Notes under the pieces: generated by a model | Databases searched by the model: none | Told to the model about the DNA's origin: nothing | Seen by the model: only the letters and a program-made list of their open reading frames with translations | Shown here: positions 11,404 through 22,677 of the stretch, in pieces | How positions within the stretch are numbered: the first letter of the stretch is position 1 | How the letters are laid out: every line of letters begins with the position of its first letter | Translations under genes and position numbers: made by a program | Assembly (NCBI GenBank): GCA_029378245.1 | Contig: JARKIF010000032.1 | Coordinates: 434,001 to 498,000, forward strand | Origin: Roridomyces roridus | Taxonomy: Eukaryota; Basidiomycota; Agaricomycetes; Agaricales; Mycenaceae | Length of the DNA stretch: 64,000 nt | Reading direction: 5' to 3'

Positions 11404-12068
11404 TGGGCGATATACTGTAAAATAATTGTTGCGGGAACATCCGCTGGCAGCCCAGCTTCTGGATCCCAACTCAGTCCCGGCTCGGTAGTTTGGGTAGCAT
11501 CTTGAGGCTGGCTTTTTGGGGAGCATCTGAAGAGAGTTCAACACTTTTCAGAGAAAGACTTTTCATTTCTCGACATTGACTGCCGATCTGCCGAGGATGC
11601 GGCCACCCATGCGACACTGATGGGCTATCATCCAGACTGGGATTGCGAAAAAATGCTCCGTGTCTCTGCCTCGTCCCGCTTGCGCTCTGCATGGGTTTGG
11701 CATTCGAGTAGTAGATCCATTGCTTCTGTCTGTCTGCTCAGAGTATTATCTACGCTACTCCAGCATTGTATTTGGGATTGATTTGGGAAGAGTAAAGAAC
11801 ATTGATTTACTGTCATATAGTGATGAGCTGATAATATCTTGTGATTAACATCTACTGGATCGCTCAAGCCGGAAAATCACCTATCAGCATTCCTAGATTA
11901 TCACACCAGACCTGGCCGTGGAGACCGGAATCCAGCAGTGACCAGCTCAAAGTACAGAATATTGGGACCCAGATGTCTGCCAACCTGAAGTTACACTCCA
12001 AAACCAGATTACCATATGAGCATGCCATCCAAATGAGTTCCAATAATTTTTTTACAGTATATGTGCCA
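11404..12068 (-). mobile_element. TA-flanked TIR element E2, inverted copy of E1
   Basis: A 665-bp element in reverse orientation, abutting E1 with a shared TA (11402-11403). Its right-type end is TGGGCGATATACTGTAAAAT, and its left-type end is the reverse complement of TGGCACATATACTGTAAAA, ending at 12068. The reverse complement aligns with E1 and E3 over the whole length with moderate divergence, so these are separate insertions or old duplications rather than one palindrome. It is non-coding. Confidence 0.7.
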
Positions 12069-12086
12069 TATGATATGGCACATATA

Positions 12087-12600
12087 TGGTGTGGGCCGTG
12101 ACTTCATGTCACATCGCATTTTTGCGAATTTTGACCTCGGATGTCGGCCGGCAGGCTTGTAGACCCCAAGAGTGGGTGATTTTTGAAATTTTGGACCGTG
12201 GGAAATTTTTGATGGCTGATGGCCAAATCTTGGGCCGAGCAATGACTTTTCATCATTCAAAAAGGGCCGGAAATGCATTTTTGGTGGACGTTTTGGTGTT
12301 CTGAAGACCACGGGAACGATCTATTTCTATTGGAGTCCATTGGAGGACCACATTGGACCTTCCGGGCATTATACCCGAGGCTCCTCAAGCAGGCTGGGAA
12401 GGTATTTCCTTTTTGGGATGGCCAAATTTTGGGCAAAAAAATCCAAAGTCGGAATTTCGACATTCTAATCCGTAGGATGTGTAGCCCTAGCCAATAGAGT
12501 GCTATTGGCGCAGTCTCAAGAAATTCTGAGCTATTCGGCCCGAGTTATTGGCCGATCAAAATTGATCAAAAAGTTTGTCACAAAGTTTCGTCCCACACCA
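12087..12600. mobile_element. MITE M1 nested in E3
   Basis: A 514-bp non-coding element with inverted ends TGGTGTGGG ... CCCACACCA, extended by weaker similarity inward (GTGACTTCATGTCACA on the left against AACTTTGTGACAAAC on the reverse of the right end). It is flanked by TA at 12085-12086 and 12601-12602. Its excision would rebuild the E3 terminus, which strongly supports these boundaries. Confidence 0.65.
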
Positions 12601-12761
12601 TACTGTAAAAAAATTATTGGAACTCATTTGGATGGCATGCTCATATGGTAACCCGGGTTTCGAGCACAACTCCAGGTTGGTCGACATTTGGAGTACAATA
12701 TTTCTTACGGTTTCAACTTGGTTCCAACAGCTCCCCGGATTTCAACCTCCAAGGTGTGGTG

Positions 12762-12999
12762 TACTGTACTATTTCAACCGGATCTTCGTGCCTTGTGACC
12801 TGTGACCCTCATCCTTCGTTTTTTGAACCTTCGAATTACCATATAAGGAAGGCCGCCGAAGGCGGCCCGGAGTTTTTGATGGTATCATTGCCTTTTGAGG
12901 CAGACAACAAGGCCTGTGACATGGGACACCTATTTTGGTCCTTCATTTCAGCCGCCGCTGTGACGCTGTGACCGAAGATCCGGTTGAAATAGTACAGTA
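12762..12999. mobile_element. MITE M2 with 27-bp perfect terminal inverted repeats
   Basis: A 238-bp element whose ends are perfect inverted repeats of 27 bp starting TACTGTACTATTTCAACCGG. It is flanked by the direct repeat GTG at 12759-12761 and 13000-13002, consistent with a 3-bp target duplication. The interior has no coding capacity. The perfect repeats suggest recent activity. The superfamily is not determined; 3-bp duplications fit CACTA or Harbinger-like elements. Confidence 0.7.
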
Positions 13000-13451
13000 G
13001 TGCCGTTAGCTAGGAATGCCGATTGATTGAGTATCGGCAGGTGTGATGGTGCAGATGTTCGGTTCAAAAGATAAATGGCAGATCAAAATATTCAGTTGGC
13101 TTGCACTGCCAGATTTGATGCTCTGCTATGTATGAATTTTCTTAAAAGACTCAGGGAAGCATCATATCAACTTCCAAAGTGGTTGGGCATTAGGCGCAAG
13201 ACACAGAAAGTAAGCATTCCAACAAGTTCGGAATACTCAGCCTGTCAGTATTGCATCACTGCCAACATTATCGGCACATCGGCAGAATCACGAAGACTCT
13301 TTTTGAAAAGGAGTGAATACCCTGCAGATGTTATCCAAGACGCGACCCCCCAAGATGGGATCCAAACACCGAATAACAATTGAAATGCGACCCAGAGCCT
13401 GCGCTCTGAAAGGGATGTAATTGTAGCAATTATTTTACAGTATATCGCCCA

Positions 13452-13816
13452 TATATATGGCCCATAGGGACCCAGCGTTTCAACGGATAACTTTGTTTGC
13501 GATCCATTCAAGTACGGTTCACCCGCTCGACTTCAATACTTTCCTTTGGTGGGATCAACCCGATTCCCTCAAGGATATCGTCAAGTGCAAAATAGACGCG
13601 CGTATGACAACCTAGCGACGTTGGAGTATTGGCAGGCGGAAGAGTAGACGCGTTCGGCCTTCCCAGAGGACGGGGCGCATTATCTAAAGTAACGATCGTA
13701 GTACCGAGTACTTAATGTATCAATATTCTCGAACGAAATCTTGCAGAGGCGTATAAGGATTGACGACTCTTGAGACTTGATGAGATAGAAAGAGTCGGTG
13801 ATACTAATGTCACCCG
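13452..13816 (+). pseudogene. F-box-family exon fragment plus spacer
   Basis: Within this stretch, about 13500-13600 encodes on the plus strand FLWWDQPDSLKDIVKCK, matching the exon-2 segment FIWWDAPECLMDIVKY of F-box copy C at 46313-46570. The fragment is truncated at its 5' side by element E3 and lies convergent with copy A. The remainder is the 3' flank of copy A and is alignable with the flank of copy B near 46190-46290. Confidence 0.55.
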
Positions 13817-16181
13817 CTACTTTAACCTCGTGCGCCACTTCTTCCCAGCCGAATCGGTCAGATTGATGCCCTGCTCCAACAAAAGCTCAGACCACCGAAC
13901 CCATTTACTCTTCGGAATATCCCGCCTGCGAGTCGCGTACTTGTTAACGCCAGTTTCCCACATGAAACAAACACCCACTCTTTCTTCGGCCATTGGCAGG
14001 CCTTGAATTGAATCTCGCTCATTTGCGGAAACTGCGTCGATTCGATGGCGCCAAGAAAACCGGTCCATCCAGCGTCCTGATCTTTCTCGCTGTGGTCATT
14101 CGTAAATCCCGAAGAGCACAATCCCCGAATTTGTGATGTACGTACCAATCTTCGATTTTGAACACAATTTTCTCCAAAGAGTTGGCCGCGGTGGAGTCCT
14201 TCAAAAGGTGCTCTACTTTGAGCATACCTCCCTGATTGGAAAGTGAATCAAATGTAAGCATGAGAAATTGCAGGCGTGCGCACTTGGTCGAACCGAGAAT
14301 AAATATACAGGATCCGGATGTTCGGGCAAGCTTCCAAGATCGGGGTTTCCAGATCCTCTGCAGAGAAATTCGCCAGGTCGAATTCGACCAATTTGCTACC
14401 ATGTGAACGGAGAAAGGACCAAAATCCGGGGTTGAACTGAGCTGAAGTAACCTTCCGGAGAGCCGGCAATCTACACTTTTGGTAAGAATAAAAATTACGA
14501 TTCAGAAAGACGAAACCATACTCCATGCGCGCAAAGAGATCCAAGAACGACGCACCCGCACGCAGGATTCGTAGATCAGTAAGCTTCGACAGCCCACCGA
14601 CAGGTACGTTATCTGCATCTAGGGCGAACTCGGTCGAACATATCCAAGTCAAGGATCGTAGCTGATCCAACTGAGCGAATACCGCGGGGTTGTGAGCTCC
14701 GGAATGATAGCCAATGGGAATAGAGATTTCCTGTAACGTCCGGCCAGAGGAACCCACCGCAGCCAGGAAGGCATCCCAGGTAAAGGGGACTTCGGCACAC
14801 TGAAGAGCGTAGAAGTCCCCGGCCCAATTATGCGACCCATTGACGGATCCCCACAGTTTTGTAAGACCGGTCAACTTGGACGTGATTGGAAGCATGGGAT
14901 CCGATTCATCATTCAAGTGGGAATCGGTGTCGTAGGGTTTGGACAAGTCGGTGCCGGCCACAATGGTCCTGACATGTTGACCAAGCGAAGGATTCCTCTC
15001 CAAAATGTTTGTGAATTTGGAGACATAGTCCGAAAACATGAGCAACACGTGCGCGTAGTAATGCGGAAGTCCGAGTCGCTGAAATTGGAAGGAATTAGGC
15101 GCACTTCTGTGATCGTTCTTGAATGAAATAGACACACGTAGAATGTTCTCGAAACCAGCAAGAATGGCAGACGTGAGGGAGAGACGCAGTGGTCTTCCAG
15201 GAAACCTGGCGACAACGGTATTGACAGTAGAAAATAAAGCACACGACTCCAGATTTTGTCTTGCACCTCCCGGAGTTCAGATGCCATCGGAGTAAATGAG
15301 AACTGGGGGGTTGGAATGACATGTGAAGAGGCTGCTATGCCACGATATGTTTCATATTTGGTGATTTCCTTGAGCGATGTCGGTTGCTCCTCCCAATTGA
15401 GTTCCTCCAACTCATCGGGATACACCGGGTTCGTCACTTGGATGGAACGCAAAGGGCAGTCTTGAAGCAGTGAGTACGCTTCAACCGCATCCTCTATTAG
15501 CTTGACGGCGACTTCCTGGAGTCTTCGAGCATCCACGAGAGCTTCGACGATCCCCGGTCGATCTACGATGTAATCCATGTAGGGACAGTGAAGAATAGTC
15601 TGTCACAATATAGGGTAAGTCTGTCCAATTTCCGTAAAGATACAAGAGCGACGTACCAATTGCTGCCATTGCGGTATGGCTGCTGCGATGGCGTCTACCA
15701 ATTTCTCAATCATCTTATTGTGCAACGGTCGCGTCGCGCTGTCGCAGAGAATCAGCCGTCGAGGCTGAATCGAAGCCAGACCGTCGCAAAGTCCGACAGT
15801 GTTGTCCGAGGCAAAGATGTCCGAGAAAGACAAGCAAAGATCGGTGATATTAGGCGCAGCCTTGAGGATGGTGCGCATCGGTGCCCCATACCCGCCTTCG
15901 ACGCGAAGGCGTTTGATGAACTGGCCGAGATCCTTGTTTTTGGACAAGGCCTGCCCCAGAGCCTTCGCCTGCGCTTTGGAGCGCAGGACGACGACGTTGT
16001 AGAGGAGTGGCGTCGCGACGCGCAGCCACGATTTGCAGACGAGGAGATAGGCCGAGGGAGACTCGGAGTACTCCGTGAAAGGAGAAATTTCATATGTATC
16101 GGCGAACTTTTCGTCTGGAACCTTCAAAGCGGGTGAGAGGATTTCGGAGATGATTTCGTCTGGGAGCGAGTTTTCCGACAT
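13817..16181 (-). CDS. F-box-like protein, copy A (intact)
   Basis: A protein of about 695 aa from a family expanded in mushroom-forming fungi. The N-terminus MSENSLPDEIISEILSP followed by LVCKSWLRVATPLLY resembles an F-box, which would recruit a substrate to an SCF ubiquitin ligase through Skp1; this role is inferred. The rest has leucine-rich-like helices and strands (LGQFIKRLRVEGGYG, LTKLWGSVNGS). Exons read as 16181-15657, 15599-15138, 15078-14284, 14231-14146, 14089-13979 and 13925-13817, all with GT-AG introns. The C-terminus RDIPKSKWVRWSELLLEQG is shared by copies B, D and E. I took the ATG at 16181 rather than 16199 because the paralogues align there. No lesion was seen. This is the only intact member in the window. 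Confidence 0.8.
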
Positions 16182-16427
16182 GAGACGCGTTCTATCCACA
16201 TGATCTCAGAATTTTCAGTGGGCTAGAATCCAACACTCACCAGTACTAGGCGTAGTGATAGAGCTGGTGAAAGACGAAGGGGGTGTGACGTTGGTGTGAC
16301 GCGTCAAGGCGTCTTCGGCCGAAGCCATGCCAAAGCCACACGGTCCCTGCTTATCTGCACACACCACCACGCGACGAGGGGATGCGCGCCGCTTGAAGCA
16401 CACACCGAACTACTAGGCTGAGCCTCC

Positions 16428-16990
16428 ATGTCCAACGGAGGAACGTCTTCGACATACCGTGCGTCCAGCGAGTCCCTACTGGCCAACCCTGCTCAACTGT
16501 GACTCTCAGGCTTCATCCTCCTCGGCGTGGTCCTCGTCTTTGCGAGCATCTTTGCTTGGGTGTACTTTCGCTCGCGGTACGAACGACAGCAGCGGCGACA
16601 GCGCAGGCGAGCCCTCTTGGAAGCAGCAGAGCTCATGCAGCGACTCAAGCCACCGTTATTCGACGCCCATCTTGGGCCAGAGGTCACGGTGGACTCGGAA
16701 TGCTGGGGAGAGATCATGGTGCGTCGCTGCGTCGAGCTATCGGAGTGGTCTTCATGCTTGCTCTATAGCCGCTTGCTGCGAATCATCTGCAGGACATTGA
16801 AACCGAAAAGGTTGTCCCCTCTGAGAAGTGTAAAGCGGAGCTAGTCACGACGCGCGTGCGCGTCAGTGTCTTCGTACGCATGCCCACTCAGCCTTTCATC
16901 CCGCGGGAGTCTCTTGAAGAGGAAGAGCTACCATACGTCGAGCTGGGAGTTTTGGAAGCCGAATTGCTGCAATCGCCAGGGGCGGTGTGA
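16428..16990 (+). CDS. Small single-pass membrane protein, unknown function
   Basis: This small gene emerges only after splicing. Exons are 16428-16458, 16510-16718 and 16769-16990. The frame is MSNGGTSSTYR, then a hydrophobic span FILLGVVLVFASIFAWVYF immediately followed by a basic, Arg/Gln-rich stretch (RSRYERQQRRQRRR), then an acidic Cys-containing tail ending LQSPGAV. The predicted length is about 153 aa. Both introns have GT-AG borders; the first has a CTGTGAC branch-like site. The basic stretch after the span suggests an N-out, C-in type. I do not recognise a family. The neighbours (F-box copy A and the eqolisins) give no functional hint. Confidence 0.55.
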
Positions 16991-17228
16991 GGGCGAGCCT
17001 ATGGTTTAAAACGTAAGTTAGTTGTCTTCCCGCTCGTTTCTAACTCGCTCATATGTATGTGTCGCAGTGACTTTCACCTGCCTCCGCCGCGAGCTCGGTG
17101 CAGAATGACTTCCCCGCAGACGATCTAGTTAGCACATATACCCTCAATTTCGACCTTCGACTTGCGCCAACTCACTCGTCCAATACCCAGGGTTCTATCT
17201 TGACGAAATACACGACTTGCGAAACTGC

Positions 17229-18018
17229 AAAATCTCAGACATGTCCGACGGTGACCGAGGTCGCGTTCGTCTCAGCTTGCTGGATAACAACAATGATAGA
17301 GCCAGAGGGAGCCAGCCTGCGTTGTAACCTGTGCATTGGTGAAGGTAACATTCCCAAAGTCGGGAACTGGCACGAGCTGTCCGCCCTGCTGCTCCACAAT
17401 CCACTCGGGGTCCTGAAGACAAAGGGCAGTGGTGGAGGAAAGTTGCTTGGAGACGGTCTAAGCAGCGCGGTTATACCGCCCCATCCCAGCAGAAAAGACA
17501 CAAAAAAGACGCACAACACCGGTCGAGAGGTTCTCGAGGCTCACGATCCCGCTCGTGGTCGAGTATGCTAGGGATGTAACAAGTGAGAATTGATAAGATA
17601 AACCGTCGAACGAAACGTCGCCATTGTCAATAGTGAAATCGATACCAGTCTGCAGAATAGCAGTTCCGCAGGTGTCACCGTCGTCGATGCCGACCCATGC
17701 GGAGGCAGCGTAGAAGCCGCTGGAGGATTTGCCGCTGGGCACCTTGGGAGTGGGGACGACAAATGTACTTACAAAAGTGAGTGCGCTGCCTTTGTCTCGA
17801 AGATGAGCGAGGCGTACCGGTAGCAGACTTGTAGGTGCCGGCATTCAAATGTAACACGGCACCGGCCCAGCTGGACTCCGCGTGAGTGGTGTTGTAGGTC
17901 AGCGAAGGCTTCTGGCGGAGGCCACCACGGCGGCGCGCGATACGGCTCTCAAGATTTCCCCGAGGAGCGGCGAGGACGGTCGTCGCGAGGAGAGCGTAGA
18001 GAAAAGCAGCGAAGAACA
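17229..18018 (-). pseudogene. Eqolisin (G1 glutamic peptidase) copy 1, decayed
   Basis: Related to the intact copy at 18713-19645. It keeps a secretory signal (MFFAAFLYALLATTVLAAP), a basic propeptide, WVGID and QTGIDF with the catalytic Gln, and PEWIVEQQ with the catalytic Glu. Lesions relative to the intact copy: the first intron acceptor TGTAGGTACA is TGTAAGTACA, which moves the AG by one base and breaks the frame; about 30 codons covering WYEYFP through TATVATT are missing along with the second intron; and the last exon needs a frame change near 17305 to reach the conserved end (SVTVGHV). It is probably a non-functional tandem duplicate. An unusual spliced form cannot be fully excluded. 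Confidence 0.7.
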
Positions 18019-18712
18019 TGGTGAGAATCGATGAGGTGAAGACGCGTCTGCTCGAGCAGAGGGTGGGTTTCTCTGAATTTGGGTCCTTTATACCAGCGGA
18101 GGAATCGCCGATCAATTTCAAGGGCCCAGAAGAGTCGGATCGAGTTGAGAAGGCGACGATGAGATGGTCGTATCAAATCGAGAAGACGAAGATAAGAGAA
18201 GGTCGAGGAAAAGAAACTCCAATTCCCCGCGATCGGGTCTAAGGCAGTGTAGTGGGCCGCGATCGAGTTGCGAGAATGCGGACATGAAATGGCAGGCGTA
18301 GGACCGTCCCTCGTACCTTCCGAGAGGGAGTCTGGGTTGAGTTTTGAAAGGTGAGCATGGGGTCAGAAGAAAGGGGTGTTGGCCATTGATCCCCGGCTGC
18401 CGTTTTCAACATTGTTTGCGCGTGTTAGCGAATTGTTCAACTCACTGTTCGAGTTCAAATCAACATGCATACGTATGATATCAGACACCGTACACTCTCT
18501 CAAAGTCAAGTAAGCGGCCAAGCCGGATTAACCTCAGTAAAATTGAATTCGAAGAAGTACTGGTACCAACGCCGCGGATTCAAGATTGGGTGTGATATCT
18601 CGCTTCCTCGACAACCCACTCAATCAAACGTCAGTACGTTCCATTCGTGAAATTTAAATCACAGGGGTACACAAAAAGGACCCAAAACGCCCCGCCAATC
18701 GCCACCTCAAGT
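18019..18712. other. Spacer between the two eqolisin copies
   Basis: About 0.7 kb holding the upstream region of copy 1 and the 3' flank of copy 2. The stretch directly upstream of copy 1 resembles that upstream of copy 2 (GGGTTTCTCTGA and TTTGGGTCCTTTATACCAG occur at both), so the duplication unit included the promoter. No other gene is seen. Confidence 0.5.
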
Positions 18713-19645
18713 TCACACATACGCCACCGTAACAGTGTTGGTGCCCGTGCTGACCGACGTCAACACAGTGCTGCCCTGCTCAATGTCAATGAGCACAGCA
18801 CCACTCGACGGGCTGACGGTGGTGCCGGACTGGGTGGTAGCGACCGCATTGGTGAAAGTAACCGTGCCAAAGTTGGCAAACGGCACAAGCGAGTTGCCCT
18901 CCTCAAAGTCCTCGACGATCCACTCGGCGTTCTCCAGGCAGAGCTTGGCGCTGGAAGTGAGCGACTTGGAGACGGTCTGCGCAGAAACTTAAATCATGGA
19001 TCTCCGGGTCACAAGGGAAAAGAACGCACAACGCCGGTGGAGACGTTCTCGATGGTAACGGTTCCGCTGGTAGTCGTCGCCACGGTGGCGGTCAACTTGA
19101 TGGTGTCCCCGGCAGAGATAGAGATGCCGGAGAAGTCGGTGGAAGCGGCCGGGAAGTACTCGTACCAGGCTGCAGGCACGAGACTTCAAGGGATGGACCA
19201 GGAGAGAATTGAGGACGAACCGTCGAACGAAACGCGGCCATTGGCAATGTTGAAATCGATACCAGTCTGGAGAATACCAGTTGCGCAGGTGTCGCCGTCG
19301 ATGCCCACCCATGCGGATGCAGCGTAGGAGCCGCTGGACGATTTGCCGCTGGGCACCTTGGGAGTGGGGACGACAAATGTACCTACAAAAGTGAGTGTGC
19401 TCCCTTTGTCCCGGAAGTAAGCCAAGCGTACCGGTCACAGACTTGTAGGTGTTGGCAGCCGACTCGAACGAGGCACCGGCCCAGTTGGAGCTGAACTCCG
19501 CGTGGGTGGTGTTGGAGGTCAAAGAGGTCAGCGACTGCTGGCGGAGACCACCACGGCGGCGCGCAATACGGCTCTCGAGATTGCCGCGAGGAGCGGCGAG
19601 GACAGTCGTCGCGAGGAGGGCGTAGAGAGACGCAGCGAAAAACAT
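18713..19645 (-). CDS. Secreted eqolisin (peptidase family G1), intact copy 2
   Basis: Acid-active secreted glutamic endopeptidase of the scytalidoglutamic peptidase/aspergilloglutamic peptidase family, acting outside the cell. It starts at 19645 with a signal peptide (ATTVLAAP), then a basic propeptide (RIARRRGGLRQ). The mature domain begins at FSSNWAGA. WVGIDGDTC followed by QTGIDF contains the catalytic Gln, and AEWIVEDFEEG the catalytic Glu. Other conserved elements are AWYEYFPA and VPFANFGTVTFTNA. Three GT-AG introns interrupt it, after KSVTG, after VSFDG and after VSTGV; the last exon ends TNTVTVAYV at 18713. The length of about 260 aa fits the family. The upstream TTTATACCAG is shared with copy 1. 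Confidence 0.9.
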
Positions 19646-20779
19646 GGCGAGAGTCGATGAGGTGAAGACGCGTCTGCTCGAGGAGAGGGCCTGGAGTGGG
19701 TTTCTCTGAGTTTGGGTCCTTTATACCAGTGGAGACTGTCTGCACATGCGCTCCACCATCTTGCAACATGTGCTCAGAAGACGAATGAAGGTCAAGCCGT
19801 GCTTATCAGGAGTGTTTGTTGCGCAATATCATGTCAGATGCCTTCTAGCGCCCAGAGGAGCTTCTAACAAATAAGTGCCTTGGAGTCGTTCCGGAACCAG
19901 ATGACAACAGTGAGCTTAGTCTCACAGAGACCAAAAGTGCCGAGATCCTCTGCAGCGGCGAGTGAGGCTTCGAGCACTGAGTAGCGGCGAGTTCGTACCC
20001 AGTCTTCGAATCGAAAATGTTGAGTGCATCAAGACGGCCGGTAGCCAGAGCATCCTAGAGCCGGTAAGAAAGCGATAATCCGACATTTCTCCAGATGAAG
20101 ATTGCGACAAGTGGGGTTGCCACTCATTCCGAGTCGGTATCTGTGGGAGGATGATGACGGTTCTGGTCATGCTATTCCATGACACGTGGTGTTCCACCAA
20201 CTTTTCTCCATCCATGACGACGACCACCTCCATTCTACGCGGTTTATCCTATTCGTCCTCTACAAGCTTAAAGAACAAACCTCCACATGCCCTCAACATC
20301 TCTTCCCACGCAAGTCTATTATTGCACCTCGAAATTTGAACAATCTGTGAATTCCACGTGCGCTCGGCGCTGATAACAGTGCACGTTTATCTGGTCTCGG
20401 CTTCGCGGAGTTGATCTTGTATTCTTGCTATCATCACTGCATCAACGTAGAGACCCTCTCCTCATGATACTTGTGTAGAATTCACACACGCACGCGCACG
20501 CGAAGAGGCAGGAAGAGGCTCCTGGTTCCCTGCCGACCCTAGTCGGGCCCCTTCTCGGGCGGGCTACATTTCTTTTTTCGGAATTTCTATGGAAGCCTAG
20601 ACAACTGGGCAACTCGGACCCGCGCGAGACTTTCCGAGAAACGTATGGAACAGGAAGCCGTAGAGATACGGAAAGAGTCCGGTGCTATGGCAATGGCATA
20701 CGCTACGCGCAAGCCTCTGATACATTCTCCTACATCGAAAATCAATTCAGTTCAGCGCCTTCCAACCATTGACGAAATC
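19646..20779. other. Intergenic region upstream of eqolisin 2
   Basis: About 1.1 kb between the eqolisin promoter and the 3' end of the methyltransferase gene. It contains a short CA/CG-rich tract near 20485-20505 and no frame with plausible splice continuation or recognisable family. I see nothing else in it. Confidence 0.5.
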
Positions 20780-22677
20780 TCAACAAACCGGTCTCGTAAA
20801 CGTCCAACACATGCACGAAGTGTACGCTCTCGCAAACCCCACTTCTGCGTACGCGAAGAGGTAGCGCCATCTTTTGACAAACGCGGCGAGCTTGTGGGGA
20901 TCTTGAAGCTCGGGGTAGGTGTTTTGCAAGTTTTGAACGATTTCGTCTGTGAAGTTCTTTTCGAGGCGTCTTGGGAGATACGTCAGATATGATTTTTCTA
21001 ACTGGATTTACAGCGTAGCACACACCTTCCCCATTCACGCAGCGTCCGCGGGTAATCTGACAAGTTCTTTTTATACGAAGAACAGATAAGAGCACAGTGA
21101 CGACTTACGGATGCCATGATCTTCCAAGTTGTACAAAACAAACTTGCCAGGAACGTCGTTTTGAACCGCGGCGGCCAGAGAAGTGGCAGAAGGCAAATGA
21201 GAGTTGGGCCAATGATAATGCCGGCCAAAGTCATCGGATCTATGCAAGGTTGAGTGCGTCTCGACTCGGAACTTGGAAGGGCAACTGAATTGAACGAACT
21301 GGAAAACCTCATAGCGATGTTCCGGTCGAGACGTCGCCGTGATGACCATCGTAGCTCGGTCCCTCTTCAGAGTGAAATCCGCCATGCCAAAGTACTCTTT
21401 GGTATGCTTGACGCCAACCGCCTGAATTGAATTATTTAGTCAAGGAAAGGCTGTGTGGTTCGCAATGACTTTCAACCCACCTCAATCATCTCACAACTAA
21501 CAAGTGCGTCAAACTGGTGCTCGAACTCCTTGGGAAGGCTGCGATAGTCGCATAGATGAACCCGGACTCGGTCTGCAAGTCCCGCCCCACAAACGCGCGC
21601 CTCCGCCAACTTTTTCTGTTCCATCGAAAGCGTCACGGTGTCAACTTGACAACCGAGGCGAGCTGCCTGCAAATAGACTTCTTAGCATCGTCCTTGTTGT
21701 AATGCAGTACCGAGAACGCACCGCTATAGCCATGGCACCCCATCCGGATCCTATTTCAAGCAGTCTGTCTCCAGAGCGGAGGCGAGCCTTTTCAAGAATG
21801 TGATGAATCTTCCGCTGTTGTGCAGCTTCCAAATCGCCGTGTGTGGGCCCTGAAATTAGATCGCCGCGAGGTCCTCCTTCCTCAGGTCCCCAGATCGCGC
21901 AAGAGTACATCATTTCCTCGCTGAGGAAGCACTGCGAAGCAGTAAGTCCTGGGAACCCTTTGATGTGTCGTTGCTCACCGCCATGAATTCATTAGAAACG
22001 TTGTACGCCATCTCCTGAGAACCAGTTCACTGTTTGAGAGAAAGGATACAGCAGGTGCACTGACAGCATTCTGTTTTGCCATAGACAAGCTCTGGCGCCC
22101 GAGGCTGCCAATCGCCCACGCAGAGTATCGAGCGAAAGCTGCACTGATCGTTGTGGACACGTCCGCCAGCCCATCTCGGTTGTCCAACCAAAGCTGTAAC
22201 AATTTTTTCATCACCGAACTTGAATGGCGGCAAACATACATTCAAGAGCCCTTGTAACGACGAGACTTCAAAGTCTCCAAACATATATGCTTCGGATACT
22301 TCAGGAAGAGCACGGTTAGATGGAGACTCGTGTGAGTGAGAGAAATTGCTACTGACAGCCAAGGTCGTGCGATAGACATATGCGGAGCCACATATTGTCG
22401 TTGAGAATCTTCAACACCACCGGCTCGATTCCGGAATCTGCGTTGCCAAAATGATGGGTGCCCTGGTGGTCTTGGACGAGTAGTTGGCCTTTGACCACGC
22501 CGCGTTTGAGGATGTCCATCAAGTAATCGCGGGCTGAATCCAGCTGAGCCAGCATCCGGAACAAATATGAAGGAGAGACGCACCATATTGACGGAAGATA
22601 TCCAAGCCTTTCGACGCCAGGAAGCCGTAGGAGTCGAATAAACGAGAGCGGAAAGTCTGGGGGTGAAGTTGATTCAT
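20780..22677 (-). CDS. Cyclopropane-fatty-acid-synthase-like SAM methyltransferase
   Basis: Family of S-adenosylmethionine-dependent enzymes that add a methylene or methyl group to unsaturated acyl chains of phospholipids; in fungi related enzymes also C9-methylate sphingolipids. The exact product is not decided by sequence. The likely start is the ATG at 22677 (MNQLHPQTFRSRLF). Recognisable segments are ARDYLMDILKRGVVKGQLLV, EAYMFGDFEVSSLQG, LWLDNRDGL, CFLSEEMMYSCAIWGPEEGG, the SAM-binding LEIGSGWGAMAIA, LCDYRSLP and FDALVSCEMIE, then TRPEHRYEVF and a C-terminus WRYLFAYAEVGFARAY ending at 20780. About ten exons with GT-AG introns restore one frame. Yeast-like fungi lack this gene; many basidiomycetes have several. 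Confidence 0.82.

Larger units (their letters stand above)
12076..13451 (+). mobile_element. TA-flanked TIR element E3, interrupted by two smaller elements
   Basis: Third copy of the family. Its left end TGGCACATATA is separated from CTGTAAAAAAATTATTGG by element M1 (12087-12600). Removing M1 and one TA restores the left end seen in E1 and E2. A second insertion, M2, lies at 12762-12999. The right end is TTATTTTACAGTATATCGCC followed by CA and TA at 13452-13453. The net length without insertions is about 620 bp, close to E1 and E2. The chronology is direct: E3 inserted first, M1 and M2 later. Confidence 0.7.

Noticed and set aside
10732..12068. E1 and E2 as one long palindromic or LTR-type element
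   Set aside because: Each has its own TA-flanked ends, and E3 is a third direct copy. Divergence between E1 and E2 is too high for a foldback, and no LTR features (TG...CA, primer-binding site) occur.
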